This document shows, in pieces, positions 17,966 to 25,145 of a DNA stretch of 63,682 bases. Location: positions 1 through 63,682 of IMG/VR virus record IMGVR_UViG_3300048541_000245; one strand, given 5' to 3'. Positions within the stretch are counted from its first letter, which is position 1; each line of letters opens with the position of its first letter. The DNA is from a virus. The translations under genes and the position numbers were made by a program. The notes beneath the pieces are model-generated. The model saw only the letters and a program-made list of their open reading frames with translations. It was not told the DNA's origin and did not search any database.

Positions 17966-18581
17966 GAACTTCAACGCCTTCTTTTGCACTGTAACGTATA
18001 GTCGCCTTTGGCATTGTTACTTTAATAATGCCACCGAGAGTCGATTCCATTTCGATCGTCTGCTCAGATACTACGTCTTCCATAATTAACATTCCCTTGA
18101 CGGAATTTTCTGTGATTTCTGGTCCTAGTATTATAGCTTTTTCATGAATCAGACCTAACAAGTTAGGAGGGTTACCTGTTGAAGAATTTTTAAGATCCTT
18201 ATAAAAGCAATATGCCCATCGAGGGAATAGTTGTTGCTCTATAAGTTCCATCGCAGCGGCACCGTAAACTCCTGTCGGAGTGTTTCTGTCATCGACTGGC
18301 TGGTACAAGAAAAAGTCTTCCATCTTGTGTGGAACTTTTTGCTTTTTAGCGTCTCTATTTGAATTAGCAAATAAAGCACTGAGCAGTGAGACAGGTGCCT
18401 CTAACTGATGCAAATAAGATTGTCGTTGTCGTGATCCATTTTGATATGCATCGATTACATATTCGTAAGGTAAAGAACTATAATTGTCAAAACTAAATTC
18501 ATTATCACCAGGATATAGCGACTTCAGATCCCAAAATATTGTCTCAAACGGGGTAATTATGCCCCACTCTCCTCTGGTGAC
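17952..18581 (-). CDS. Tail assembly chaperone, frameshift extension (T part of G-T)
   Basis: An open frame of 209 codons with no ATG or GTG at its head. It begins inside the end of the 184-residue chaperone gene in the -1 frame and reads TRGEWGIITPFETIFWDLKS, clearly coding, long before any usable start. Translation most likely enters by -1 slippage at 18581-18587, giving a 386-residue fusion with the upstream gene. A TTG at 18413 would discard the first 56 conserved-looking residues. The extension should bind the tape measure during tail assembly. Confidence 0.8.
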   Translation of the reverse strand, partial: VTRGEWGIITPFETIFWDLKSLYPGDNEFSFDNYSSLPYEYVIDAYQNGSRQRQSYLHQLEAPVSLLSALFANSNRDAKKQKVPHKMEDFFLYQPVDDRNTPTGVYGAAAMELIEQQLFPRWAYCFYKDLKNSSTGNPPNLLGLIHEKAIILGPEITENSVKGMLIMEDVVSEQTIEMESTLGGIIKVTMPKATIRYSAKEGVEVPIAA

Positions 18582-19111
18582 TTTCCCACAATATGCTTAG
18601 CCTCCTCTTCTTTGCTTACAGGCTCAATCGATTCACGCTGTTCTTCTCTGTCGTAAAGATCTGTCAATTGTTGCACAAGCATTGGGTCGAGTTCCAAGGT
18701 GTCTTGGATACTCCACTCATGATTAATTCTAGTCTGTAACAAGATAGTTGCTGCTGCGATCTGACGGCGCTGCATGGATTCTGCCATTCGCGTGGTCGCA
18801 AAAGATAATTCTTCTGAATAATCACTCGAAATAGCTTGAGCTAACTTAGACTTGTTGTTGCCAGACATAGCCTCAGTAATAGCCATGTATGCTTTCTCTG
18901 GGGTTGTCTTATGAGCTGCTGCTACTTTATTTGCTAAAAGTACTAAAGAAGAAACCCCGTCGGATCCTTGCGTGACATTTTCAACAAAGGATTTTTCTGC
19001 AACAGTCAGGTAGCCTTTGCGTTCAATTTCAAAAACACCAATCTGTTCATCACCAATTTTAATAATTTCGGTATTTTTTTTCGGTTGAATAACAAAAGGT
19101 AAAACTGCCAT
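18557..19111 (-). CDS. Tail assembly chaperone, short form (G)
   Basis: 184 residues. Opens with a pattern seen in tail chaperones (IKIGDEQIGVFEIERKGYLT), followed by helices and an acidic Glu-rich end. The stop lies 24 nt past a GGGAAAG slippery heptamer; the overlapping -1 frame continues for 209 codons. Normal termination gives the short chaperone and slippage gives the long one, as with lambda gpG and gpGT. Unusually it lies upstream of the tail terminator and tail tube genes rather than between tube and tape measure. Confidence 0.8.
   Translation of the reverse strand: MAVLPFVIQPKKNTEIIKIGDEQIGVFEIERKGYLTVAEKSFVENVTQGSDGVSSLVLLANKVAAAHKTTPEKAYMAITEAMSGNNKSKLAQAISSDYSEELSFATTRMAESMQRRQIAAATILLQTRINHEWSIQDTLELDPMLVQQLTDLYDREEQRESIEPVSKEEEAKHIVGKSPEESGA
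18581..18587 (-). other. Programmed -1 frameshift site GGGAAAG
   Basis: The heptamer fits X XXY YYZ in the zero frame (G GGA AAG) and equals the lambda G-T slippery sequence. AGGAGG at 18601-18606 lies 13 nt upstream, the spacing at which internal Shine-Dalgarno sequences stimulate -1 slippage. A small GGGG/CCCC hairpin lies downstream. Confidence 0.85.
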
Positions 19112-19130
19112 GATCAGCTAACAAGCGGCA

Positions 19131-19139
19131 TAGGTTGCC
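19131..19139 (-). promoter_or_regulatory. GGNANNCTA intergenic element
   Basis: Minus strand GGCAACCTA, 20 nt before the tail chaperone start and 2 nt after the preceding stop; no Shine-Dalgarno in between. Confidence 0.6.
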
Positions 19140-19141
19140 TA

Positions 19142-19699
19142 TCAAAATTTTACATCAGGTAATTGCTGCTTCATAAATACTTCAAAATTTCGCCTATAGG
19201 TTCCTGTCAGATCAAATTTCTCAACGGGGCCTCCACCAATTAATACAGCCTTGATCCATGGTCTTGGCGGCATGTAGATCTTGACATTTGGATTTCCGTA
19301 TGGATTAATGTAAGCCCCATAGTAAACATAAGCAGCATATTCTTCGGTGTAAATAACTTGAAGACCTTCTGGTGTAACTACAATATTTAGCGAATCCCGC
19401 AGGTCGCCGGTATCAATAATGTCTCCATCGCCAAAATCCCATTGCCAAACAGGCGCTTCCATAGCCAAGCCAAAAGCAATATATAGCTCATTAGCAACAA
19501 TGGCTAGTGCTTTCCCATGCGCGACCTTGGCAGCATCTGGAAATTTAGCAGTAAGCGTTCTGTAGTCAGTAAAGTCTGCTGATGATTTTAACTTAATAAC
19601 ACCTTTGATATTGCCGTTCTCTCTTTCTAAGTCATTCATTGACTTAATTAAATTTTTTAATACTACTGCTCCTTTGGATTTTACTTGCTTTCTCGGCAT
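19142..19699 (-). CDS. Neck / tail-completion protein (gp10-like)
   Basis: 185 residues. Basic N-terminus, then a central ELYIAFGLAM ... DTGDLRDSLNIVV ... YTEEYAAYVYYGAYINPYGN ... PPRPWI. The order tyrosine-rich YGA-box, then Pro-Pro-Arg-Pro-Trp, is typical of HK97 gp10-type minor head-tail proteins. It overlaps the preceding neck gene by one base. Confidence 0.65.
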   Translation of the reverse strand: MPRKQVKSKGAVVLKNLIKSMNDLERENGNIKGVIKLKSSADFTDYRTLTAKFPDAAKVAHGKALAIVANELYIAFGLAMEAPVWQWDFGDGDIIDTGDLRDSLNIVVTPEGLQVIYTEEYAAYVYYGAYINPYGNPNVKIYMPPRPWIKAVLIGGGPVEKFDLTGTYRRNFEVFMKQQLPDVKF

Positions 19700-20199
19700 T
19701 AGTTTTGAATATCAGAACCCGTCAGTTGAATCTCGACACCACCGATAGCAGGGTAAATAATTTCATCAATCCCATCACCACCAAACACTCCGCTGGAACG
19801 TTGAACAATGGCTTGCATTGTTGGATCGTTTCCCAGCTTGAACTCAACTTCGCTACCAGGCAGCAGGAAGAGCTCCTGTGCCGTGATGTTTGTGAAGGTA
19901 AGACCACTTAGGTCTCCTAGCCAGTTATAGGCCCCTAGAGGGGCTTTCTGAAGGGCATAGCCTCGATAGTAAAACTGATCGCCGCTGCCACCAGGAAGCA
20001 TCCTTCCTTCTAGTTGTGACGCCAATGGCAATGGCTTAGATCCACTGGTTACGCCGGTGTATTGAATTCTTTTGATATAGCACTTCACGACGTATTCCGT
20101 GCCACCAGACTTAACTGGACGGCCATTAGTAATCGTTACAGTGTTCTGCGTCGTGGCTTTAATCCGCCCGTTAAAATATGCCAGTAACGGACTAGCCAT
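19699..20199 (-). CDS. Head-tail connector-like protein
   Basis: 166 residues from ATG at 20199; a GTG two codons earlier is also possible. Beta-rich, Gly-rich, no enzyme motif. Occupies the connector slot upstream of the gp10-like gene. The 14 bases between motif and start match those before the collagen-like fibre (CTAGTCATTTAGTG). Confidence 0.55.
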   Translation of the reverse strand: MASPLLAYFNGRIKATTQNTVTITNGRPVKSGGTEYVVKCYIKRIQYTGVTSGSKPLPLASQLEGRMLPGGSGDQFYYRGYALQKAPLGAYNWLGDLSGLTFTNITAQELFLLPGSEVEFKLGNDPTMQAIVQRSSGVFGGDGIDEIIYPAIGGVEIQLTGSDIQN

Positions 20200-20217
20200 G
20201 AACACTAAATGACTAGC

Positions 20218-20352
20218 TTAGATTTCCGAACATTGGCCATATTTCCTACCTGCTCTCCTTAATTTCTTAATAATTTCTTTAGATTCTTCATTGCTAATTG
20301 ATTTCGCAGCCTTTTCCATTAGTTTTAAAAGTTTCTTCCGCTGCTTAGTCAT
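20218..20352 (-). CDS. Small basic hypothetical protein
   Basis: 44 residues, strongly Lys/Arg-rich helical (TKQRKKLLKLMEKAAKSIS), ending CSEI. Its stop codon overlaps the GGNANNCTA element of the next gene. Short, so only moderately sure it is translated. Confidence 0.45.
   Translation of the reverse strand: MTKQRKKLLKLMEKAAKSISNEESKEIIKKLRRAGRKYGQCSEI
20219..20227 (-). promoter_or_regulatory. GGNANNCTA intergenic element
   Basis: Minus strand GGAAATCTA, 20 nt before the connector start and overlapping the upstream stop codon. Confidence 0.6.
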
Positions 20353-20456
20353 GCCCACTCGTATTACTGTCCCAAATGGTACCCCAGTATTCCGGTCTGT
20401 CTAGGTATATTGATTATGCGAGCAATCTTCGCATTAGTCCCTTTCTTAAATTTGCA

Positions 20457-20825
20457 ATGATTAAAACCACTCTTGCCTTCGCTGCTGCAGCTGCCTTGGC
20501 ACCTGCTGGTGCAATTGCTGGCCCCTACGCCAATGTGGAAGCCAATTCAGGTTTCTCTGGCTCAAGCTATGCAGGAACCGTGACAGATGTTCATCTAGGT
20601 TACGAAGGTAACATTGGTGAATCTGCTAGCTGGTATGCACAAGGTGGCGCTGGCATCATTACCATCAACAACGGCCCAACTGAAACCGTTCCTACGGGCA
20701 AGGTCGGCCTTGGTGTTAATGCTTCTGAGAACCTCAACCTCTACGGCGAAATCAGCTTTGCCGGCGGTGTTGATGGTGCTGAGACCAGCTACGGAACAAA
20801 AGTCGGTGTTAAGTATTCTTTCTAG
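20457..20825 (+). CDS. Secreted barrel-like outer-membrane-type protein
   Basis: 122 residues from ATG at 20457, chosen because it opens a clean signal peptide (IKTTLAFAAAAALAPAGAIA, cleavage about residue 22). The mature part is Gly-rich with alternating strands (GEISFAGGVDGAETSYGTKV) and ends in an aromatic, KYSF, as outer membrane barrels do. Similar proteins recur in cyanophages. It is alone on the plus strand here with a strong terminator. It may modify the infected cell envelope; function not known. Confidence 0.75.
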   Translation: MIKTTLAFAAAAALAPAGAIAGPYANVEANSGFSGSSYAGTVTDVHLGYEGNIGESASWYAQGGAGIITINNGPTETVPTGKVGLGVNASENLNLYGEISFAGGVDGAETSYGTKVGVKYSF

Positions 20826-20846
20826 TTTCCACTAGAAAAAAGAATG

Positions 20847-20880
20847 GGCTAACCAGTTATTCTGGCTAGCCCTTTTTTTA
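20847..20880. terminator. Terminator between convergent genes
   Basis: GGGCTA...TAGCCC stem with an inner CAG/CTG pairing, followed by a run of T on the plus strand, after the secreted protein; it also faces the end of the minus-strand small-gene operon. Confidence 0.85.
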
Positions 20881-20988
20881 TGCCTTGAGTTTTTTCTTAC
20901 TCATTGCTTGCTTGAATCGTACGAACGATAAAGCTTCTTGTTTGTTCTTTTTCTTTAGTTTTTTCTGGATTAACAGGAGTTCAGACAT
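20878..20988 (-). CDS. Small basic hypothetical protein
   Basis: 36 residues, Lys-rich (IQKKLKKKNKQEALSFVRFK). The start ATG overlaps the upstream stop (ATGTCTGA), supporting coupled translation. Last gene of the minus-strand takeover operon; no function recognised. Confidence 0.5.
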   Translation of the reverse strand: MSELLLIQKKLKKKNKQEALSFVRFKQAMSKKKLKA

Positions 20989-21133
20989 TATTTTGTCCCT
21001 CCCATTTGTATGTAACACCTCGATACTTAAAGTTATCAAGATGTTTTTGCTCTAAAGACATCTTCCAGTCTTTAGATTTTTCCATGACATTTTTGGTGTC
21101 ATATTTGACACCTCTGTATGTTGCGATAGACAT
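20981..21133 (-). CDS. YRGV-repeat small protein (DUF4278-like)
   Basis: 50 residues with two copies of a YRG-V-x-Y unit (TYRGVKYDT and KYRGVTYKW), as in small DUF4278-type proteins of cyanobacteria and their phages. Unknown function. Coupled by overlap to the 36-residue gene. Confidence 0.65.
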   Translation of the reverse strand: MSIATYRGVKYDTKNVMEKSKDWKMSLEQKHLDNFKYRGVTYKWEGQNNV

Positions 21134-21180
21134 GATGAAAGCTCCGCTTGCAGTGAATTTTACACTAAAAGCGCGTTCCT

Positions 21181-21342
21181 TCAGTCAACGTGTGCGTTCC
21201 AGTCGCAATCTGATGCGTTCTTCAGTTCCGTGACAATTTCCTCTTTTACAAGGTCAGTTAGATCTGGATGGATCCATACACGGTAAATAACATCTTTAGC
21301 CTGCGAACAGGTGATGCTAGATGCAATCAGGAATTCCAACAT
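21181..21342 (-). CDS. Hypothetical small protein of cyanophage type
   Basis: 53 residues (SQAKDVIYRVWIHPDLTDLV then a Glu/Lys helix and DCDWNAHVD). Resembles small cyanophage proteins near photosynthesis genes. Its GGTAGACTA element lies 61 nt upstream, and a CCTCC-TTC-GGAGG hairpin lies within the leader. Confidence 0.55.
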   Translation of the reverse strand: MLEFLIASSITCSQAKDVIYRVWIHPDLTDLVKEEIVTELKNASDCDWNAHVD

Positions 21343-21402
21343 GGAATGAACGGTCCGTTCCGCGTTGTCTTACTTCCGCCTCCGAAGGAGGTGAACGTAC
21401 CT

Positions 21403-21411
21403 TAGTCTACC
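21403..21411 (-). promoter_or_regulatory. GGNANNCTA intergenic element
   Basis: Minus strand GGTAGACTA directly abutting the stop codon of the 48-residue gene and 61 nt before the 53-residue gene. Confidence 0.55.
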
Positions 21412-21558
21412 CTATGTCCCGCCTTCATGCTGCATGATTTCTTTCATAGCCTCTTGTAAGGTTTCAGCAAAGCCTTCGATGTTATGTCCTGCACCGTAGT
21501 CAACCAGCCAATAATAATGATTGGCATGCTTAACAATCTCAATCCTTACTGTTGTCAT
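21412..21558 (-). CDS. Hypothetical small protein
   Basis: 48 residues (KHANHYYWLVDYGAGHNIEG, then a helix ending MQHEGGT). Compact alpha/beta composition. Starts inside a possible 28-residue membrane ORF. Unknown function. Confidence 0.5.
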   Translation of the reverse strand: MTTVRIEIVKHANHYYWLVDYGAGHNIEGFAETLQEAMKEIMQHEGGT

Positions 21559-21625
21559 CTTGAAGGCTGATAAAAAAGATGGCGTTCAATATCAATATAC
21601 TCATGGCCAGTAAGATTGGATTCAT
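21539..21625 (-). CDS. Possible tiny membrane peptide
   Basis: 28 residues with one hydrophobic span (ILLAMSILILNAIFFISL) then an acidic tail. Begins 4 nt after the upstream stop and overlaps the next gene. It resembles in form the one-span photosystem subunits but has no recognisable identity. Confidence 0.35.
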   Translation of the reverse strand: MNPILLAMSILILNAIFFISLQDDNSKD

Positions 21626-21629
21626 TGTC

Positions 21630-21758
21630 TTACTTTTGCTCTTGTTTATACTTATTGACGCCTTTTTTCTTTAAGTGTTTCTCTGAGTTATATTCTGTGA
21701 CAAGAGTCATCCCAGACTTGATGAAGTCTTTGCTCTTATCGACTGGTGAATTACCCAT
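21630..21758 (-). CDS. Small Lys-rich hypothetical protein
   Basis: 42 residues, polar, ending in LKKKGVNKYKQEQK. Two bases after the upstream stop, so part of a tight operon. No function assigned. Confidence 0.45.
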   Translation of the reverse strand: MGNSPVDKSKDFIKSGMTLVTEYNSEKHLKKKGVNKYKQEQK

Positions 21759-21760
21759 TT

Positions 21761-21829
21761 CTACTTCTTTGTACCTTTTTTAGGTGGACGACCTTTCTTT
21801 GTACCGTATGTTCCTTTACCTTGTGGCAT
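21761..21829 (-). CDS. Very small basic protein (KGTYG...GRPPKK type)
   Basis: 22 residues, PQGKGTYGTKKGRPPKKGTK. The GRPPKK element resembles an AT-hook. Similar peptides recur in marine phages. The start overlaps the hli stop (TAATG), a coupled arrangement that supports expression. Confidence 0.55.
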   Translation of the reverse strand: MPQGKGTYGTKKGRPPKKGTKK

Positions 21830-21933
21830 TAGAAGACTCCAGGAATGATTTGACCTGTTACGGCATAGGCTCCCAATGCAGCAACGATACCAAGCATCGC
21901 TAGGCGACCGTTTAGCTTTTCCGCATTTTCCAT
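21829..21933 (-). CDS. hli: High-light-inducible protein
   Basis: 34 residues containing AEKLNGRLAMLG, the chlorophyll-binding ExxNGRxAMxG signature of Hli/Scp proteins, followed by one hydrophobic span (IVAALGAYAVTG). Shorter than host Hli, as is common in phages. It should bind chlorophyll and carotenoid in the thylakoid and protect photosystem II or newly made D1. It lies about 0.5 kb downstream of psbA with one small gene and two terminators between. Confidence 0.9.
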   Translation of the reverse strand: MENAEKLNGRLAMLGIVAALGAYAVTGQIIPGVF

Positions 21934-21963
21934 CTTGAGTGAAATCAAATCTTGCTATTTTGC

Positions 21964-21994
21964 CAAAAAAAAAGACCCTTTTTAGGGGGTCTTT
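21964..21994 (-). terminator. Rho-independent terminator
   Basis: Minus strand AAGACCC...GGGTCTT stem followed by nine T, between the 100-residue gene and hli. Confidence 0.85.
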
Positions 21995-22020
21995 AGTCTC
22001 TTCCTTCTTGAAGATAACGA

Positions 22021-22323
22021 CTATTCCGGGTCCGTCAACCCTGGACTTAACTCTTCTGGTGACATCGACGGCTCAAACGGGTCTCTCGTTTGGTTTTTGA
22101 TCACAATGAACGCATCTTTGTTGTATTTTCGTACACCATAAGGTGTAGCCCATTTTTTGTTGTAATCATCACCTTGATGAATACCAGAAATGACTGTTCC
22201 GCCAATCTCAACAACAATATGATCGCTTGATTCCCAGCCAAGATCTTCTGCTATACGATTGACTTTTTCTACTATGGTAGGTTCGCTCAAAACTCGTTCA
22301 TCAGGATCAATTTTACTGAGCAT
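22021..22323 (-). CDS. Hypothetical protein between psbA and hli
   Basis: 100 residues. Contains DHIVVEIGGTVISGIHQGDD and a Pro/Glu/Ser-rich acidic tail. Bounded by the psbA terminator upstream and its own terminator downstream, so it is a separate transcription unit. No domain recognised. Confidence 0.55.
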   Translation of the reverse strand: MLSKIDPDERVLSEPTIVEKVNRIAEDLGWESSDHIVVEIGGTVISGIHQGDDYNKKWATPYGVRKYNKDAFIVIKNQTRDPFEPSMSPEELSPGLTDPE

Positions 22324-22363
22324 AACGTCTTAAACCTAGGTGCTTACAGCTTAAACATACCAA

Positions 22364-22392
22364 TAAAAAACCCCTCACGCAAGGCAAGGGGC
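22364..22392 (-). terminator. psbA terminator
   Basis: Minus strand CCCCT...AGGGG stem with six T, about 25 bases after the psbA stop. Confidence 0.85.
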
Positions 22393-22416
22393 TTAAGATT
22401 ATTGATTGATCTTAGA

Positions 22417-23496
22417 TCAACCGATTGCCGGCGCAACTAAAGCAACTGGCTTGGATTCAACTGATGCAAGGTCTAAAGGGAAGTTATGAGCATTACGCTC
22501 ATGCATTACCTCCATACCTAAACCAGCACGATTCAAGACATCAGCCCATGTATTAATTACATGAGATTGATTATCAGTAATCGATTGGTTGAAGTTAAAA
22601 CCATTCAGGTTGAAAGCCATGGTAGATACACCAAGAGCAGTAAACCAGATACCAACAACAGGCCAAGCTGCCAAAAAGAAGTGGAGACTACGGCTGTTAT
22701 TAAAAGAAGCGTACTGGAAAATAAGACGGCCAAAATAACCATGAGCTGCAACAATGTTGTAAGTCTCTTCTTCCTGACCAAACTTATAACCATAACTTTG
22801 GCTTACTTCCTCAGTTGTCTCTCTAACAAGGCTGCTTGTGACCAAGCTTCCATGCATAGCAGAAAAAAGAGCGCCGCCGAATACACCAGCCACACCCAAC
22901 ATATGGAACGGATGCATGAGAATATTATGCTCAGCCTGGAAGACGAGCATGTAATTGAACGTTCCACTGATTCCCAAAGGCATTCCGTCAGAGAAGGAAC
23001 CTTGACCGAAGGGATAAACCAAGAATACAGCAGTTGCAGCAGCAACGGGAGCACTGTAAGCAACAAAAATCCAAGGGCGCATACCCAAACGATAAGAGAG
23101 CTCCCATTCACGCCCCATATAGGCAAAAACACCAATAAGGAAGTGAAAAACAACCAGTTGATAAGGACCGCCGTTATACAACCACTCATCTAGACTTGCG
23201 GACTCCCAAATAGGATACAAATGTAACCCAATAGCATTGCTAGAGGGAACAACAGCACCAGAAATAATATTGTTGCCGTATAGTAGTGAACCAGCAACAG
23301 GTTCCCGGATTCCATCAATATCAACTGGTGGGGCAGCAATAAATGCAATAATAAAGCATGTAGTAGCAGCTAACAAGCAAGGAATCATTAAGACACCAAA
23401 CCAACCAACATAAAGACGGTTGTTTGTACTGGTAACCCAGTCGCAAAATGATTGCCATGACTTGCTTTCTTGCCGCTGGGCAATAGTCGCAGACAT
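22417..23496 (-). CDS. psbA: Photosystem II reaction centre protein D1
   Basis: 359 residues, full length, no intron. The expected ligands are present at canonical numbers: Y161, D170, E189, H190, H198, H215, S264, H272, H332, E333, D342, and processing-site A344 followed by a 15-residue extension. Residue 130 is Glu, the D1:2 high-light form. Five membrane helices are evident. Expressed during infection it would replace photodamaged host D1 and keep photosynthetic electron flow running. A terminator follows. No obvious Shine-Dalgarno; a near match to the recurrent motif (GGTAGCCTG, 23540-23548) lies 44 nt upstream. Confidence 0.99.
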   Translation of the reverse strand: MSATIAQRQESKSWQSFCDWVTSTNNRLYVGWFGVLMIPCLLAATTCFIIAFIAAPPVDIDGIREPVAGSLLYGNNIISGAVVPSSNAIGLHLYPIWESASLDEWLYNGGPYQLVVFHFLIGVFAYMGREWELSYRLGMRPWIFVAYSAPVAAATAVFLVYPFGQGSFSDGMPLGISGTFNYMLVFQAEHNILMHPFHMLGVAGVFGGALFSAMHGSLVTSSLVRETTEEVSQSYGYKFGQEEETYNIVAAHGYFGRLIFQYASFNNSRSLHFFLAAWPVVGIWFTALGVSTMAFNLNGFNFNQSITDNQSHVINTWADVLNRAGLGMEVMHERNAHNFPLDLASVESKPVALVAPAIG

Positions 23497-23562
23497 AATT
23501 AACCAAGGTAAAGATAAGCCGCCAAAAAGACAGCTCTAACAGGCTACCAGCACACTTAACCT

Positions 23563-23751
23563 TTAATTAATATTATTTTGGTATTGATTTTCTAACAATA
23601 TCTTATAAAATCCATTCTTTAGCTTAAATAAATGCTCCTGCTCCATTGCATCCCCACCAGGCCACCTCTCTAACATCTCATTAATAGCCTTATACGCTAG
23701 CCTCACGGAATCAATGTCTAATTCAATACCATAACGTATCTCCTCCATCAC
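23563..23751 (-). CDS. Small conserved cyanophage protein (RWPGG type)
   Basis: 62 residues from GTG. Contains DSVRLAYKAINEMLERWPGG followed by a hydrophobic-polar helix (HLFKLKNGFYKILLE). I recognise the ERWPGG core from small proteins in cyanophage genomes; function unknown. Overlaps the upstream zinc-knuckle gene. Confidence 0.65.
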   Translation of the reverse strand: MMEEIRYGIELDIDSVRLAYKAINEMLERWPGGDAMEQEHLFKLKNGFYKILLENQYQNNIN

Positions 23752-23918
23752 CTACACTCCTTACAACTATTGATCTCACCATTTAAATACGGTGCATAAA
23801 CAGCATTCATCTTCCGAAATGCTTCACATCCATTACACCATATATCTACTACCTCCTGCTTCTCCACCCATTCAATTAATTCATTCGTCTCCTTATCATT
23901 CTCAGGATGTACAGGCAT
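23748..23918 (-). CDS. Small Cys-knuckle protein
   Basis: 56 residues. Two Cys pairs, WCNGCEAF and SCKECR, suggest a small zinc ribbon. The start overlaps the stop of the upstream gene (TGATG) and its own end overlaps the next gene, so it is in a translationally coupled operon. Confidence 0.6.
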   Translation of the reverse strand: MPVHPENDKETNELIEWVEKQEVVDIWCNGCEAFRKMNAVYAPYLNGEINSCKECR

Positions 23919-24319
23919 CAGGATCTGTATAACGCTGTACCTTGACTACCTAAAACTCCACCAACAACCGGGCAAAATGCAAAAATATTAATTAAATCCT
24001 TCACATTTCTTCTCTTTTCGGTAACAATTGCCTCATATCTTCCACCCTTATCCGTCTCCCACTCCAATACATCGGCCTTAACTAACGTCTTTCCTCCATT
24101 ATCACTTACATTAAACGTCTTCTCCACCGTTACCGCACTGTCATAATCACTTAATAACCCCCTAACAGTACTGACTAACGTCGTACTCATTACACCCAAC
24201 TCATTCGCACATACAGTTACCTCATTAATCGTATATTCACTTACCCCAATACCACAAGCAATTAATATCCTCTCCACATCGCCGGCAACCCATCCTAATC
24301 CTGTGTTTAAAGTTGCCAT
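23918..24319 (-). CDS. Hypothetical protein, first clear gene of the psbA-side operon
   Basis: 133 residues. N-terminal helical part (WVAGDVERILIACGIGVSEY), then KTFNVSDNGG and a basic segment EKRRNVKD. It has a purine-rich leader (GGAGGG) that could serve as ribosome site. No family recognised. It is read away from the 28-bp array region. Confidence 0.55.
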   Translation of the reverse strand: MATLNTGLGWVAGDVERILIACGIGVSEYTINEVTVCANELGVMSTTLVSTVRGLLSDYDSAVTVEKTFNVSDNGGKTLVKADVLEWETDKGGRYEAIVTEKRRNVKDLINIFAFCPVVGGVLGSQGTALYRS

Positions 24320-24354
24320 CAGTACAGTATCCCTCCCTCTATCCTTCCAACCTC

Positions 24355-24471
24355 TTACCCCTCTCCCCCTTTAATCCTTAATCTCTCCAGCCCAATAATA
24401 ACACCCACAAATAATACAAACATTAACCCACTACATACATAAATAGTCATCTTCTCATCCCCTAATATCAT
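24355..24471 (-). CDS. Possible small membrane protein
   Basis: 38 residues with one hydrophobic span (VCSGLMFVLFVGVIIGLERL). Weak support: no clear ribosome site, low complexity surroundings. Confidence 0.3.
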   Translation of the reverse strand: MILGDEKMTIYVCSGLMFVLFVGVIIGLERLRIKGGEG

Positions 24472-24509
24472 ATACTACCCCTTATAATAGTAATAATTAC
24501 CCATTATTT

Positions 24510-24725
24510 ATGAACTCTAACATTAATAACTCTCCCCTGCCTCCTCATCTCCTCCTAACTCTATCCCTCCTCCTCTCTACATCCTCCTCTCATCAAATTG
24601 CCTCTAATCAACTCCTGTCCTCCATGTACACTACCCTTGACTTTGATGTCGCTAAAAAATCTCTACTCCGCCTCCTACCCCTCCTATCACCCAAACAACG
24701 GGATTGGTTAAAAAACTTGTTTTAG
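24510..24725 (+). CDS. Possible small leucine-rich protein
   Basis: 71 residues. The C-terminal half (FDVAKKSLLRLLPLLSPKQR) looks like a real helical protein; the N-terminal half is low complexity. It lies alone in an AT-rich region between the divergent operons. Confidence 0.3.
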   Translation: MNSNINNSPLPPHLLLTLSLLLSTSSSHQIASNQLLSSMYTTLDFDVAKKSLLRLLPLLSPKQRDWLKNLF

Positions 24726-24761
24726 ATTTTATCTCAGAAAATTTGAGGGGGCTACTTGGCC

Positions 24762-24777
24762 TAGTACATTTGTACTA
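24762..24777. promoter_or_regulatory. LexA-box-like palindrome
   Basis: TAGTACATTTGTACTA. The inner 14 bases fit the cyanobacterial LexA box as I recall it (RGTACNNNDGTWCB) at every fixed position. Lies between the divergent psbA-side and early plus-strand operons. Confidence 0.65.
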
Positions 24778-24791
24778 TCGGGGTGGGGGGG

Positions 24792-24807
24792 TAGTACAGG
24801 CGTACTA
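24792..24807. promoter_or_regulatory. LexA-box-like palindrome, degenerate
   Basis: TAGTACAGGCGTACTA, with the same 6-bp arms and 4-bp spacer as its neighbour 30 bp away; it departs from the LexA-box consensus at one position (C where D is expected). Confidence 0.5.
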
Positions 24808-24858
24808 TTTGTATTAGTTTATACTTTGCAATCGCAATCCTTTGTTATTAGTATTAAA

Positions 24859-25054
24859 TAGCAATGTGTTATGTGTTATTATTACATAGCAAGTTGTTAT
24901 GTATTAGTAATAGATAGCAATCGCCTAAGTATTAACAATAAATAATAAATAATAAAATATTATTTATAAATAGTAATGTGTTATGTATTATTAATAAATA
25001 AAAATATGTTATGTATTAATAATAGATAGCAATATGTTATGTATTATTATTACA
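24859..25054. repeat. Seven tandem 28-bp units (iteron-like array)
   Basis: Units begin at 24859, 24887, 24915, 24943, 24971, 24999 and 25027, with a partial eighth at 25055. The best-conserved core is TAGCAATRTGTTATGTATTA. Units 3 and 4 are degenerate. Length is exactly 28 in all seven and there are no spacers, so this is not a CRISPR array. The array ends 50 bp before a consensus promoter and is about 85% A+T, as expected of an origin or a multi-site operator. Confidence 0.85.
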
Positions 25055-25103
25055 TAACAACATATGGCCTTAAATGTTATTAGTAACAATCCGCAATATA
25101 TCA

Positions 25104-25132
25104 TTGACAGGGTAGGATCTGGGCTGTATATT
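25104..25132 (+). promoter_or_regulatory. Near-consensus sigma70 promoter of early plus-strand genes
   Basis: TTGACA at 25104-25109, 17-base spacer, TATATT at 25127-25132. It would start transcription about 20 bases before the ATG at 25158. Strong enough for host RNA polymerase. Confidence 0.8.
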
Positions 25133-25145
25133 GTGAGAGTTCTAA

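Noticed and set aside
17952-18413. A 153-residue gene starting at TTG 18413
   Set aside because: The same frame is clearly coding for 56 further codons upstream and joins the chaperone gene at a slippery heptamer; the TTG start is an artefact.
20384-20400. A further LexA-like site before the secreted protein (GGTACCCCAGTATTC)
   Set aside because: The right arm breaks the GTWC requirement, and the surroundings show no second copy.
22561-23193. A 210-codon plus-strand ORF over psbA
   Set aside because: It is antisense to an intact, fully conserved psbA, and its sequence is Ser/Lys low-complexity with no ribosome site.
24859-25054. CRISPR array
   Set aside because: Repeats are directly tandem with no spacers and drift in sequence; no cas genes are present.
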